Shown here: positions 35,792 through 47,200 of the stretch, piece by piece | Position numbering within the stretch: position 1 is the first letter of the stretch | Layout: each line of letters opens with the position of its first letter | Source of the DNA: JACJYE01 sp964432875 | Lineage (GTDB): Bacteria; Bacteroidota; Bacteroidia; Chitinophagales; Saprospiraceae | Assembly: GCA_964432875.1 (NCBI GenBank) | Contig: CAYSPJ010000003.1 | Span: 38,149-102,148, forward strand | Reading direction: 5' to 3' | DNA length: 64,000 nt | The notes under the pieces: generated by a model | What the model saw: the letters and a program-made list of their open reading frames with translations, nothing else | The model's database searches: none | What the model was told of the DNA's origin: nothing | Made by a program: the position numbers and the translations under genes

Positions 35792-37072
35792 CTACCGCAC
35801 CTGGCCTTCCCCCCTGACAATCCACTTATAGCTGGTCAGCTCTTGCAGTGCCATGGGGCCGCGAGCATGCAGCTTTTGAGTACTGATGCCGATTTCGGCT
35901 CCCAATCCGAATTGGGCGCCATCGGTAAAAGCACTAGAAGTGTTGGCATAAACCACAGCCGCATCCACATTTTTCAGGAAAGCTTCCACTACCGCGCCGT
36001 CCGCCGCGATAATAGCCTCGCTGTGCTTAGAGCTGTAGCGGGCGATATGCTCCAGCGCTTCTTCTAACCCGCTCACGGTCTTGACGGCCATCTTCATGGC
36101 GAGAAACTCGGTGCCAAAACTATCGGCCTGGGCCGGGTGGAGCAGCAGGTCGGGATAATGGCACTTCAGGGCAGCATAGGCTTCTTCATCGGCATAGACC
36201 TCGCAGCGATGCACCTGGCCAAGGCGCTGCATGATTTTAAACAAGTCGGGCAAGCGTTGGCGGTGGATGAGCAGGCAGTCCAGCGCATTGCAGACGCTGA
36301 CCCGTCGAGCCTTGGCATTTTCGATGACCGCCTGACCCGTTTTTAAATCCCCGCTCGCATCGAAGTAAGTATGCACGATGCCTGCCCCGGTTTCGATGAC
36401 CGGGATTTTGGCATTCTCGCGCACAAAGTCGATCAACCCCTGGCTGCCGCGGGGGATGGCCACGTCGATATAGCCCACTGCCTGGAGGATATGGGGCAAA
36501 GCTTCCCGCTCGCTTGGGGCCAGATAGCAAGCCTTTTCTAATCCATAAGGCTTGAGCACCTCGTGGATGAGGCTCAGGATGGCTAGGTTGGAAAAGTGCG
36601 CGTCGCGGCTGCCTTTTAGCACCGAGGCATTGCCCGATTTGAGGCAGAGGGCGAAGACGTCGAACATCACGTTGGGCCGCGACTCAAAGATGATGCCGAT
36701 GACGCCCATCGGTACGCTCATCTTGGACAAGTGCAGGCCGTTGGGGAGTTGCCGCTCCTCCAGCACGCGGTTGAGCGGGGAGGGTAAACTGGCTACTTTT
36801 CGCAAATCTCCTGCGATGTCGCCCAAGCGCTGCGCGTTGAGCAGCAGGCGGTCATGGCGCGGGTCGGTCGGGTCCATGCGCTGGAGGTCTTGGTGGTTTT
36901 CGGTCAGCAGTAGCGGTGCACGTTCTTCCGCCAGATCGGCCAGGCGGTTCAGGATGGCGGCGATTTCCGCATCATTCAGCCCGATGAGGCGCCGGCTCGC
37001 CGCGCGGGCTTGTTCCAGGTTGTGGAGGATGCTCGCGCGGAGCTCATGATCGGCAGTAGTGGTAGCAGCCAT
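35792..37072 (-). CDS. proA: glutamate-5-semialdehyde dehydrogenase (gamma-glutamyl phosphate reductase)
   Basis: A 426-residue NADPH-dependent enzyme of the second step of proline biosynthesis, reducing gamma-glutamyl phosphate. It is an aldehyde-dehydrogenase-fold protein. The catalytic cysteine is in VSVCNALDCLLIH, and MGVIGIIFESRPNVMFDVF is the family-specific cofactor region. Near the C terminus are NASSAFTDGAQFGLGAEIG-type residues. The ATG at 37072 gives the normal N terminus. A longer frame to 37120 is less likely. The partner kinase gene proB is not adjacent on either side, so the pathway is not clustered here. It is convergent with the ATP synthase operon and divergent from the dioxygenase gene. 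Confidence 0.95.
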   Translation of the reverse strand: MAATTTADHELRASILHNLEQARAASRRLIGLNDAEIAAILNRLADLAEERAPLLLTENHQDLQRMDPTDPRHDRLLLNAQRLGDIAGDLRKVASLPSPLNRVLEERQLPNGLHLSKMSVPMGVIGIIFESRPNVMFDVFALCLKSGNASVLKGSRDAHFSNLAILSLIHEVLKPYGLEKACYLAPSEREALPHILQAVGYIDVAIPRGSQGLIDFVRENAKIPVIETGAGIVHTYFDASGDLKTGQAVIENAKARRVSVCNALDCLLIHRQRLPDLFKIMQRLGQVHRCEVYADEEAYAALKCHYPDLLLHPAQADSFGTEFLAMKMAVKTVSGLEEALEHIARYSSKHSEAIIAADGAVVEAFLKNVDAAVVYANTSSAFTDGAQFGLGAEIGISTQKLHARGPMALQELTSYKWIVRGEGQVR

Positions 37073-37276
37073 GGGGATGTTTGAGTTTTGGAGCAAGTGT
37101 TTTGTCGTTGGGGCCCTCACGGCTCAAAGCTCGCAACTCGCCCTGCGAACCTTTTGCTCTTCAGGTTACAAAAACAAAGCGCAAATTAGGTAAAATGGAG
37201 GATTTAAACAATCTTGTGCTCGAGCTTGTTATTTCGTTGTTGTAACATCGAGTTTTTATGGCTAAAACATAAGCAA

Positions 37277-38242
37277 ATGAACCAGAGCCTGATAAGCGGG
37301 CTACACCACGTCACTGCATTGGCGTCGGGCCCGCAGGAAAATGTAAATTTTTACGCGGGCATCTTAGGCCTTCGCCTGGTAAAAAAGACCGTCAATTTCG
37401 ATGCTCCGGATGTCTATCATCTTTATTATGGGGATGAACACGGCAGCCCAGGCAGTATTATGACCTTTTTCCCGTTCCAGGGGATCCGCCCTGGCCGTGT
37501 CGGTGCAGGGCAGGCGGCGGCAACTACTTTCTCCATCCCCAAGAGTGCGGTGGGTTATTGGTTGAAGCGCTTTGCTCAGTTTCAGGTGCAGCACCAGCCT
37601 CCTCAGGAGCGTTTTGACGAAATCGTCATCGCCTTCCAGGATCATGACGGGCTGAGGCTAGAACTCGTGGCTAACGACGAAGATCAACGCCCGCCTTTCA
37701 GCTACGGTCAAATCCCGCTGGAGTATGCCATCCGTGGCTTTTACAGCGTAGAGTTGTGGGAGAGCGCTTTCGAGCGCACGGAGACGCTGCTGGCGCAGCA
37801 GTTGGGCTACCGCTTCGTGCGCGAAGACGGCCAGCGCCGCCGCTACGCCGTCGGCGCGGCCGAGCCAGGCCAGTATCTCGACATCCGCTGGGGCGGTGGG
37901 CTGCCGCGCGGACTGGGCGGCGGCGGCACCGTGCACCACATTGCTTTCGATACACCCTCCGACGAGAGCCAATTGGCGGTACGCGAGCAAATCCGCTCCG
38001 CTGGTTTTTCGCCCACGCCAGTGCTAGATCGCCAGTATTTCCACTCCATATACTTCCGCGAGCCCGGCGGCGTGCTCTTTGAAGTAGCGACCACCCCGCC
38101 CGGCTTCGGCCTGGACGAGGTGCCCGACCAGCTCGGCAGTGCGCTAAAGCTGCCCCCTTGGGAGGAGCATCGCCGCGCTTATATCGAAGGGCTATTGGCC
38201 CCTATCACGTTAAATCCAGAAAAATATGAATCAGCAGCATAA
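37277..38242 (+). CDS. VOC-family ring-cleaving dioxygenase, MhqO-like
   Basis: A 321-residue protein with duplicated vicinal-oxygen-chelate modules. The N-terminal metal-site region is SGLHHVTALASGPQENVNFY. The second-half ligands are the histidine of GGTVHHIAFD and the glutamate of GVLFEVATTPPGFG. The length and layout match the MhqO group, which opens catechol or hydroquinone rings in Bacillus under quinone stress. The next gene overlaps it by 17 bases and encodes an MhqD-like hydrolase, the same pairing as in the Bacillus MhqR regulon. Translational coupling is therefore likely. No MarR-type MhqR regulator is seen nearby. Substrate is inference. Confidence 0.88.
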   Translation: MNQSLISGLHHVTALASGPQENVNFYAGILGLRLVKKTVNFDAPDVYHLYYGDEHGSPGSIMTFFPFQGIRPGRVGAGQAAATTFSIPKSAVGYWLKRFAQFQVQHQPPQERFDEIVIAFQDHDGLRLELVANDEDQRPPFSYGQIPLEYAIRGFYSVELWESAFERTETLLAQQLGYRFVREDGQRRRYAVGAAEPGQYLDIRWGGGLPRGLGGGGTVHHIAFDTPSDESQLAVREQIRSAGFSPTPVLDRQYFHSIYFREPGGVLFEVATTPPGFGLDEVPDQLGSALKLPPWEEHRRAYIEGLLAPITLNPEKYESAA

Positions 38243-38855
38243 AACCATCGTCACGGCGGGCAAGCCCTTGGCCGAAGCCGACAAAGCCATCATCATGGTG
38301 CACGGGCGGGGTGCTGACGCAGCGGACATCCTCGGCCTGGCCCCCTACCTGGCGCTGGAAGGCTTTGCCCTGCTGGCGCCGGAGGCCAGTGGTTACGCTT
38401 GGTACCCCTTCAGCTTCCTGGCACCCACCGTCCGCAACGAGCCGGGCTTGTCCAGTGGTTTGGCGCTGTTGGGGCAGGCTGTGGCTGAAGCGCGGGCCGC
38501 CGGGATCGCGGATAAAGACATCTACCTGCTGGGCTTTTCGCAGGGCGCCTGCCTGTCCGCCGAGTTTGCCGCGCGCCACGCCGGCCGCTATGGCGGCTTA
38601 TTCTTCCTCAGCGGCGGTCTTATCGGCGAGGCGCTGGATATTTCCAACTATCAAGGCGATTTCGGTGGCACGCCAGCCTTCTTTGGCTGCAGCGATGTAG
38701 ATCCGCACATCCCTCTGGGCCGAGTACAGGAGAGCGCCGCCATCTTCCAGAAGATGGGCGCTGAAGTGACTGAGCGCATCTACCCCAACGCCCCTCATAC
38801 CGTGCTGGAGGATGAGATAGAGCAAGTCAACCGCTGGTTGGCGGGCGGCGGTTGA
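38226..38855 (+). CDS. phospholipase/carboxylesterase family hydrolase, MhqD-like
   Basis: A 209-residue alpha/beta hydrolase. The nucleophile serine is in GFSQGACLS. The acid is probably the aspartate of CSDVDPHIPL and the histidine is in YPNAPHTVLEDEI. The oxyanion-side motif is VHGRGADAADI. Its start overlaps the end of the ring-cleaving dioxygenase, so the two proteins are likely made in a coupled fashion. A hydrolase next to a ring-cleaving enzyme suggests it splits the ring-cleavage product. That is inference from the MhqO/MhqD precedent. There is no signal peptide, so it is cytoplasmic. Confidence 0.88.
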   Translation: MNQQHKTIVTAGKPLAEADKAIIMVHGRGADAADILGLAPYLALEGFALLAPEASGYAWYPFSFLAPTVRNEPGLSSGLALLGQAVAEARAAGIADKDIYLLGFSQGACLSAEFAARHAGRYGGLFFLSGGLIGEALDISNYQGDFGGTPAFFGCSDVDPHIPLGRVQESAAIFQKMGAEVTERIYPNAPHTVLEDEIEQVNRWLAGGG

Positions 38856-38899
38856 GGCGATTCATGAATCGTCTCAACACCCCATTCCGTATTCATCAT

Positions 38900-39832
38900 T
38901 CAATACCCTTCCTCTCGGCTCGCCTCGAACCGCAGCGGCTCCCCGTTTTGCAAGCGGCGGTAGTTTTCAGCCGCTATTTCAGCGCCCTTGTCCTGGTCAG
39001 TGATGCTGGCGACGTGGGGGGTGATGAAGATGCCTTCCTGCGCCCAAAAGGGATGCTCAGGGGGCAGCGGTTCTTGTTGAAATACATCCAGCCAGGCCTC
39101 GCGGATGTAGCCTTCCTGCATGGCTTGCAGCAGGTCTGCTTCCCGCAGGTGCGCCCCCCGGGCGGCGTTGATGAGGCAAGAGCCGGGGGGTAAAGCACGG
39201 AACAGCTCGATGTTGAGGATACCGGCGGTGGCCGGGGTGTATGGCAGCAGGCAGACCAAGAGATTGATGCGGCGGGCAAAGTCGGCCAGAGAAGTATCGG
39301 CGGCGCTCAGGCAATGCACCCCTTCCAGGCGGTGCGGGCGGCGGCTATAGCCCCAGACCTCGAAGCCCAGCGAGGCGAGCGCCTGAGCGGCGGCGCTGCC
39401 CAGCTCGCCCAACCCCAGGATGCCGATGCGCAGGGGCAGCTCCACGGGCTCGGGCTTCGCCCAGCGCCGCTCGTGCTGCTGCTGCTGAAAAAGGCGGTAG
39501 CGCTTGTGGATATGCAGCGCCGCCAGCAGCACATAATTGCGCATGGAAGCGACGAGCTGCTCGTCCACGATACGGCTGATGCGCACCCCAAGGGGCAGGG
39601 TAGGCCCCGCGAGAATGTGCTCCAGCCCCGCGCCGAAAGAGCTGACCAGCTTGAGATTCGGAAACTCGTGCAGGGCGAGGGGTGGGTGCTTCCAGACTAC
39701 CGCCATTTCCACCAGCTCGGGCCGGGGGATATCGGGGTAAACCCAGATGGGGGTGCCGGGCGGGCACAAGGCCGCCATTCTGGCTTGAAACCGGCTCACA
39801 TCCCGGTCGGTGACGATGATAGCAATAGCCAT
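38900..39832 (-). CDS. D-2-hydroxyacid dehydrogenase (GhrA-like)
   Basis: A 310-residue NAD(P)-dependent dehydrogenase related to glyoxylate/hydroxypyruvate reductase A. The dinucleotide-binding motif is GILGLGELGSAAAQAL. Catalytic residues can be placed: the arginine in LINAARGAHLREADLL, the glutamate in FQQEPLPPEHPFW and the histidine in ITPHVASIT. The N-terminal substrate domain is short, as in GhrA rather than SerA-type enzymes. It lies 11 bases downstream of the LytTR regulator on the same strand, so the two are probably cotranscribed. The substrate (glyoxylate, hydroxypyruvate or another 2-oxoacid) is not determined by sequence. Confidence 0.9.
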   Translation of the reverse strand: MAIAIIVTDRDVSRFQARMAALCPPGTPIWVYPDIPRPELVEMAVVWKHPPLALHEFPNLKLVSSFGAGLEHILAGPTLPLGVRISRIVDEQLVASMRNYVLLAALHIHKRYRLFQQQQHERRWAKPEPVELPLRIGILGLGELGSAAAQALASLGFEVWGYSRRPHRLEGVHCLSAADTSLADFARRINLLVCLLPYTPATAGILNIELFRALPPGSCLINAARGAHLREADLLQAMQEGYIREAWLDVFQQEPLPPEHPFWAQEGIFITPHVASITDQDKGAEIAAENYRRLQNGEPLRFEASREEGY

Positions 39833-39843
39833 AAGTGCGAAGT

Positions 39844-40602
39844 TTATTTATCCAACCATGCTTTAAAATCGCTGGCCCGGTCGCGGCTAACGATGATCTC
39901 GAATTCGGGTTTGGGGTGTAATTCCAGGATAAAGCGGCTGTTGAAGTAGGGCTCGGCTTTGCGGATGGACTGGATGTGGGCGATGACTTTGCGGTTGAGG
40001 CGAAAGAAATGCCGGGGGTCGAGCAAGCCATCGAGCTGGTCGAGGGTGTAGTCGATAGCGTGGCGCTTCTTGTCGCACATTTGGGCGAAGGCCAGCCCAT
40101 CTTCTGAATAGAAGTAAGCGATATCCTGTACCTGGATATAGGTTAGTTGTTGCCCGATTTTAATCATGAAGCGCTCCTTGAAAGCCGGTTGTACAAAAGC
40201 TTGCATCAGGTTTTGCAGCGTTTCGGCAGGCAGGGTTGGGCCGGCACCAAACCAGCGCTCAAATTTTTGTAAAGCCTGTTGTAGCTCTTCCGGGTCGATG
40301 GGCTTGAGCAGGTAATCCACGCTATTGAGTTTGAAAGCTTTCAGGGTGTAGTGGTCGTAGGCAGTAGTGAAAATGACCGGGGAGGTGACTGGCTGCTGTT
40401 GGAAAATGTCGAAGCTCAGCCCATCAGACAGTTGGATGTCGAAGAAGAGCAGGTCTGGCGTGGGGTTGCTGCGCAGCCAGCGTACCGTATTCTCCACCCC
40501 GTCTTGCACGCCGACGACCTGGGCAGCGGGCCGTTTTTCTAGCAGCAGCTGTTGCAGCCGTTTTGCAGCAGGCGGTTCGTCTTCTACTATAAGCACTCTC
40601 AT
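39844..40602 (-). CDS. LytTR-family response regulator, no adjacent histidine kinase
   Basis: A 252-residue DNA-binding response regulator. The receiver domain (about 1-120) has the acidic pair in VLIVEDEPPAAKRL, the phosphoacceptor aspartate in LLFFDIQLSDG and the conserved lysine in LLKPIDPEEL. The LytTR domain (about 150-250) includes the DIAYFYSEDGLAF and HFFRLNRKVIAH segments. The ATG at 40602 (MRVLIVEDEP) is chosen over one nine bases upstream. In Bacteroidota this type normally sits beside a LytS-like kinase. None is present here, only the dehydrogenase gene, so it is an orphan. It is divergent from the giant surface protein gene at a distance of 670 bases. Confidence 0.93.
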   Translation of the reverse strand: MRVLIVEDEPPAAKRLQQLLLEKRPAAQVVGVQDGVENTVRWLRSNPTPDLLFFDIQLSDGLSFDIFQQQPVTSPVIFTTAYDHYTLKAFKLNSVDYLLKPIDPEELQQALQKFERWFGAGPTLPAETLQNLMQAFVQPAFKERFMIKIGQQLTYIQVQDIAYFYSEDGLAFAQMCDKKRHAIDYTLDQLDGLLDPRHFFRLNRKVIAHIQSIRKAEPYFNSRFILELHPKPEFEIIVSRDRASDFKAWLDK

Positions 40603-41274
40603 GGCTTGCATTTTTTTGCAAATATAAGCTAGTGGACGGCGTACCCCGCCTTATCGCTCTGATTTTCGGGGGGTAAAAAGCGAAATCGCAAAAATATATA
40701 TTTGCCAGGAAGCGAATAGCGGAGTAGTGGGGTCTAAGGGATGTGATACGCCCTTCGATGGGCGGTTACAATAACGGTTTTTGGTGAACAATTCACCCCC
40801 GCCGGGCAGCTTTCAAATACGGAAGTGCGCCCGGCTTTTCATCAGGAGGACAAATAATTTAGTTAAAGGTTGATAGGAATCAAAATATTCCATACCTTTG
40901 TAAGGTTGTTCGCAGCCTCGCTTTATCGCTGCTGCGAATTCCTTATGAGATTCGGATAGGAAACGGGATGCTGCTACAAAGCCTTTGTTTCCAAAAGGCT
41001 TTGCAGCTACCCACGCCAAGCCTCTTTATGAACCCTTCAATTTCGATAGATTTATGTGCAATCCCTAAAAGGGAAGGCGTGCATTTAGGTGTCCTGTCGA
41101 GGAGTGTACTTATTTGAGCATCCTCTTCGTCATAAGTTAAGCATTTTGGCGAAGTTTTTGTTATCTATTTACCCAAGCAGAAGACACAGAGGCTATTGAA
41201 GACTATTTAGGGCTGTTGCCAGGCACGAGCGGGCAGTGGCCAACAATCTCAAAGACTGACAAATTAGGTATCCT
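40603..41274 (+). promoter_or_regulatory. long intergenic region with a candidate promoter upstream of the giant protein gene
   Basis: This 672-base stretch separates the divergent regulator and giant gene. TTG at 40870-40872 and TACCTTTG at 40893-40900, 20 bases apart, form a good Bacteroidota-type promoter pointing to the giant gene. The leader would be about 370 bases. A 10-bp hairpin (40977-40986 with 40994-41003, CAAAGCCTTT) lies within that leader. I see no protein gene in it. Whether the leader is regulatory is unknown. Confidence 0.4.
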
Positions 41275-44200
41275 ATGAAAATTCGCTACACCGCACCGCA
41301 GTGCCAGGCAAGAGCAGTGAAAATAAAACCAAAGTGGTTGTGGGCTGTGGTAACGTCGCTCGTTTTGTTGCTTGCGAGTACGAGCACACAAGCGCAATGT
41401 AGTATAAGTTTCGACCAGATAGAAGTCAATTGCAGCTATTCAGAAGGCACTTCCAGCTTCAGCGTGGAGATAGAAGTTAGCTGGTCTTGGGCTACCAGCA
41501 CAACCTTGGAGGTGGCTGTGGCAGGCCAGGTGCAGACCCTATCGGGTATTGCGGCCAATGGCTCGCACCTGTTTACGGGGTTTTCCTTGCCGGGCCCGGG
41601 TCAGGGGTATCCTGTTTTAGCCCGTTTTGTGGGTGGTTTTCAGCCCTGTAGAGCAGTGAGTACCATTACGGCGGTTGCCTGTACCCCGGCCTGTGCGGGT
41701 GGGAGCGGCGAGATTGGCGGGCTAGCCTGGCTGGATGAAAATAATAATGGCATCAATGAAAGTGAGCCGGGGCAGCCCAATATCAAAGTGGACCTCTACG
41801 ATTGTGAAGGAACCCACGTTGCGACGACTTATACCAATGGCGATGGCGCGTGGAGCGTAGCTGGCCTGAATACAACCGAAACCTATCGCGTCGAATTTTC
41901 CGCCAATCAAATCCCGGGTATCGGGCCGGGCCGGGCTGGGCCTGATAATGGGACTGATGTACAGTTTGCTCTGGCGGGCAATTGCAGCCTGAACATAGCA
42001 TACGCCAGCCCCTCTGCCAGCGAGGATTGTTCCAACCCCAGCAATGTTGGCAATTCCAATTGTGCCGAGGCGGCTATCAGCCTCGATTGGAGCCAGTTTG
42101 CCAATGGCGCCAACCCCTTCCCCAGCGCGCCCTACCGGCGGGTAGTTGGGCAAGATGAGGTTTACTGGTCCCGGAACTCGGATGATGCCACCTCCAATAC
42201 CCATCGCGTCTTTCATGCCTTATATGGCGGCAACACCCAAGCCTATTACTATTTGGAGATGGATGCCCAAGAGGCCTCTTCAAGCCATCCTGGCGGAGTT
42301 GGTGTGGTATTTTCTTTCCAGCGGCCAGTAGGCGAGCTGACCTTTTCGTTGCTAGACATCGATATCAGCGGGAATGCCATTGACCGCGTGAGCGTGCAGG
42401 GCTATCTGGGCGGCATTCCGGTGGCGCTGACCTCCTCCGACCTAGAAGCCGGCAGCCGGGTCAATGTCCTGACGCCGGGTTTGTTTGAAGGCACTGCCGA
42501 AATAGCTGATACCTCGGCCAACGGCAACGTCACGATCCGTTTTAGCCAGCCCGTGGACAAAGTGGCCATTAGCCTCTCTCCTCTGGCAGCAGGCCTGGCC
42601 GCGCCGGGTTTACAGGGCATCGGCATCGGGAACCTCAGTTGGTGCAGTGGCCCGGTAGCTATCGAGCCAGCTTGTACGCACTTCATTGATTGGATGGCTT
42701 TCCAGAATGGGCAGGCCACCCCTACGCCCTATTGGGTAGGTGGCATGGAGTTCCGTTTGCAGTATAATGACCCTTTTGGCATCGCCGCGCCGGCGGTGGT
42801 CAGCAATAGCAATATACCGCTGGGAGGCCATCGCGGCTATTGGCCGATGGTGATTGATGCTGAAAGCGCCGGGCAATACGTAGAAAACATCCTTGCCTTT
42901 AGTTTGCCCGTCGAGCAGTTGCAATTTTCTATCTTGGGAATTGATCAGGAGACAGGCTCGAGCAGCGCCGCTCAAGACTTGGTATCCGTCCGCGGCTACC
43001 TCAATGGGGTTGAGGTTCCCCTAGGCCCCACTGATATCCGCCTGGTGCCCGGTACTCAAAACCGCACAGTCAAAGTGTTGAGCCCTAATGATTACATTGG
43101 CGTTGATGCCCTGGCTAGCAGCACTACTGCCGACGGCAACGTAGCCGTTGCTTTCCCGGCTGCCGTCGACTCAGTAGTCATCCGCTTTGAAGCGGCACCA
43201 GGAGGGCCGGCTGCTCCAGGCCGGCAAGCTATTGCCCTGAGCGACCTAAACTTTTGCGTATGCCGCCCTATGCCTTTCCAATTGGGCAACTTGGCCTGGA
43301 TAGATGAAGATGCTGACGGTGTTCAGGATCCCTGCGAGCTGCCGCTGCCTAATTTGCCAGTGGCTCTATACGATACAGCCGGCTTGCTGTTGGCTACCAC
43401 GGTGACTAATGAACAGGGCGCATACTACTTTACCTCCTTCAATACGCCCGGGGAAAACTGGGGGCAAGAAGGCCAGGTGATGGCTAATACGCCCTATATC
43501 ATCGTTTTTGGTGATGAAGCGCCAGTGCCCGAAGACCGCCTCGTGCTCGTGGATGGCAAGGCGTATCGGCCTACCGTCGCGCAGGCCGGCGCTGGTACCA
43601 ATGCCTTTATGAACGATTCCGACCCCGATCCCAACAACCCCACTGCCAGTATGGCGGGAGGCATCCCGGACGGCTTGCCCTACGTCCGCGTGGCTACAGG
43701 CAGCCCTGGCCAGGCCAACCACACCTTTGATGCAGGCTTTGAGGAGGCTTTCTTTGACCTGGCTTTGCGCAAAACGCTCAATACGAATTTGACCCCGCCA
43801 CCTTTCACCCCCGGCGACTTGGTCACTTTCTCCCTCACCGTTTTCAATGAAGGCAACTTGACTGCTACGAATATCGGTATCGTGGATTATCAGCCGCAAG
43901 GGCTTACGCTGGTCAATACTGCTGACTGGCAGCAGCAGGGCAATGCGGCCATCAACCGCGAGCCGTTGCCCAGCCTTGCGCCGGGTGATTCGCTGGCACT
44001 GAACATCACCTTCCGCATCAACGCCAATTTCACCGGTGGTACCATCATTAATGCTGCTGAGATATTTCGGTCAGAAAATGCCTTGCAGCTGGCTGACATC
44101 GATTCCCAACCAGATCTGAACCCCACCAATGACGAAGAAGGGGAGGACGACTATAGTGAAGCCTCCATCGAAATCGAAGTGGTCCGCATCTTTGATCTGG

Positions 44201-47200
44201 CGCTAAAAAAGACGGTCGATGGAGATGGGCCTTTCTACCCAGGCAGCAATATCACCTTCACCATTGAAGTCATCAATGAAGGGAGCGTAGATGCCACCAT
44301 GGTTCAGGTCAATGATTATTTTCCCGGCGGCTTAATACTGGATGACCCAAGCTGGGTAGCCGCTGCTGCTGGAACGGCTACACTTGTGGCGCCCATTGTG
44401 GTACCTGCCGGGCAATCGGTGTTTTTGCCGATCACTTTCAGCCTGGCGGCCAATTACAGTGGCACCACTATCAAGAATGCGGCTGAAATAGCTACTGCTG
44501 CTAATGCTTATGGGCTCGATGACGAGGATTCCACGCCGGGCAACAACCAGGTCGAAGAAGACGATCACGATGAAGTGACCGTCCCCGTCACACAGATTTT
44601 CGACCTTGCATTGGAGAAGATCGCCCCAACTGGCGGGCCCTTCTCGTTGGGCAGCTCAGTGACTTTTTCCATTAGGGTGACCAATCAAGGCTCGGTGACG
44701 GCATACAATATTCAATTAGCAGATTACATACCCACAGGGCTTACGCTCAACCATCCGGCTTGGTTTGTTTCGGGGGGTGTTGCCTATCTCAACACGCCCA
44801 TACTATCTCTGGCACCCGGTGCTACGGCCACCCGGCTGATTACCTTCACTATTGCCCCCAATTTCCCGGGTACGAGTATCACCAATATTGCCGAAATCAA
44901 ATCAGCCGATAATTTATTGGGGCTTGAGGATTGGGACTCTAGCCCGGGCAACCGCAGCGACGGTGAAGATGATGATGATGTGGCCACCATTTCAGTCGTG
45001 CAGTTCACGCCGGTTTTTGACCTTTCACTTAAAAAAGGAGTTAATGTTGCGGTGACGCCGGGGCCTTTCCGGCCGGGAGACCAAATCAACTTCCTCATTT
45101 CGGTGACCAACGAGGGTAATGTGGCCGCTACGCAGGTGCTGGTGGCCGACCACGTTCCGCCGGGCTTAATCCTGGCTGACCCCAACTGGGTAAACTACGG
45201 CAGCATCATTGCGCCGGCTTCGGCACTGCCCACCATCAACCCCGGCCAGACCCGTACCGTTTCGGTCAATTTTTATATTTCCGACTCGTTTTCCGGTACG
45301 GAGCTGTTCAACAAGGCGGAAGTGTACTTTGCCAACAACAGCATGGGGTTAGACGATATCGATTCCACGCCTGGCAATGGCCCGGATAGTGGTGAAGATG
45401 ATGAAGACCACTGCCGGGTGCCAATCGACCAGAATTTCAGGTTCTTCGACCTGTCTTTGGAAAAACGCCTGAATGCCGCAGCTACCCCTGGTAATTTCTA
45501 CCCTGGCACGATGGTCACTTTCCGCATCATCGTGCGCAACGAAGGCTTGTTGGCTGGCCGGGATATCCTAGTCCAGGATCACATCCCGGCAGGCCTCATT
45601 TTAGCTGATCCCGACTGGGAGCAGGATGGGAGTATTGCCACGCGCTATCTCCCTGTCGATAGTTTGCCCGTTGGCGCATCGGCCAGCATGGACATCACTT
45701 TTATCATCGACCCGGCTTTTAGCGGTTTACTCCTTAACAACCTCGCCGAAATCGGAGCAGCTTCCAACCATCTTAGCTTGCCCGATCGAGATTCGAGCCC
45801 CGGCAATGGTGTACTCACGGAGGATGATATGGACAACGCCACCATCGGCGTGCGCCAGAACTACGATTTGGCTTTGTCAAAAACCGTAAACACCAGCCTC
45901 ACCCCCGGGCCACATTATCCTGGCGGGCAGGTGACCTACAACCTTACGGTCTTCAATCAGGGCACTTTAGCTGCCTATGACATCAACGTCTATGACTATT
46001 TCCCGCCAGGGCTCAGCTTGAATGATCCACAGTGGGAATTAATGAGCGGTAATACCCTGCGCCTGGCCAACCCAATCCCGGAATTGGCACCCGGCCAGTC
46101 TGCCGTAGTAACCATCACTTTTACGATTAGCGAACAAACCCCTAATGGCACGGTATTGACCAACTGGGCTGAACTGGGCAGCTCTTCCAATATCAATGAA
46201 CAACCGGATACGGACTCCACGCCCGGTAACGGCAGCCAAGACGAAGATGATGACGATTCCGCTGATATTATCATTACTTTCCCCAAAATCTTTGATCTGG
46301 CGCTTAGCAAAACTGTAAATACGTCGGCTACGCCCGGCCCTTACTTGCCGGGAAGCACGGTATCCTTTTTGATTCAGGTAGTGAACGAAGGCGAAGTGGA
46401 TGCGCAGAATGTCGTAGTGGATGATTACATCCCGGTTGGGCTTGTCCTGAATGACCCTAACTGGTCGGCGGTGGGAGGGATTGCCAGGTCGGCGCCTATT
46501 GCTAACCTGGCAGCTGGGGCTTCGGCTACTTTGAGCATCACCTTTATCGTCAACCCCAATTTTGCTGGCACTGCGCTGACCAATTTTGCTGAGGTTTCCA
46601 GCGCCACCAATATCTTTGGCATTAATGACCGCGACTCTACGCCTGGCAATGGCAGCTCGGGCGCGAATGAAGACGATTACGCTGGGGCCACTATTAGCAT
46701 CCTGCAACAAGTTTTCGACCTCTCGCTTGCTAAAGAGCTCAATACCAATCTTACTCCCGGGCCTTTCTTCCCTGGCAGCACGGTAACCTTCCGCATCACC
46801 GTGACCAACGAAGGGAATCTGGACGGCTATAATATCCGCATCAGGGATTATATCCCGGCCGGGCTTGTCCTCTCTGACCCGGCATGGACATCGGTAGGCA
46901 ATGTAGCTGAGCGGATTGCTTCCATACCGCTCCTGGCGCCGGGTGCATCGACCTCGGTGAATGTCACTTTTACCATCGCGCCTTCATTTACTGGTTTTAG
47001 CATCACGAACTATGCCGAGATTAGCAGTGCCTTCAACTTGCCCGGGCGGGATGACCGTGATTCCGCACCCGGAAACGGTAGCGAAGGAGCCGATGAGGAT
47101 GATTTTGATGGGGCAACTATTACCGTGCTTCAAGTCCAGTTCGACCTGTCATTGACTAAAGAGCTGAACACCAGCGCGACGCCCGGGCCCTTCCNNNNNN

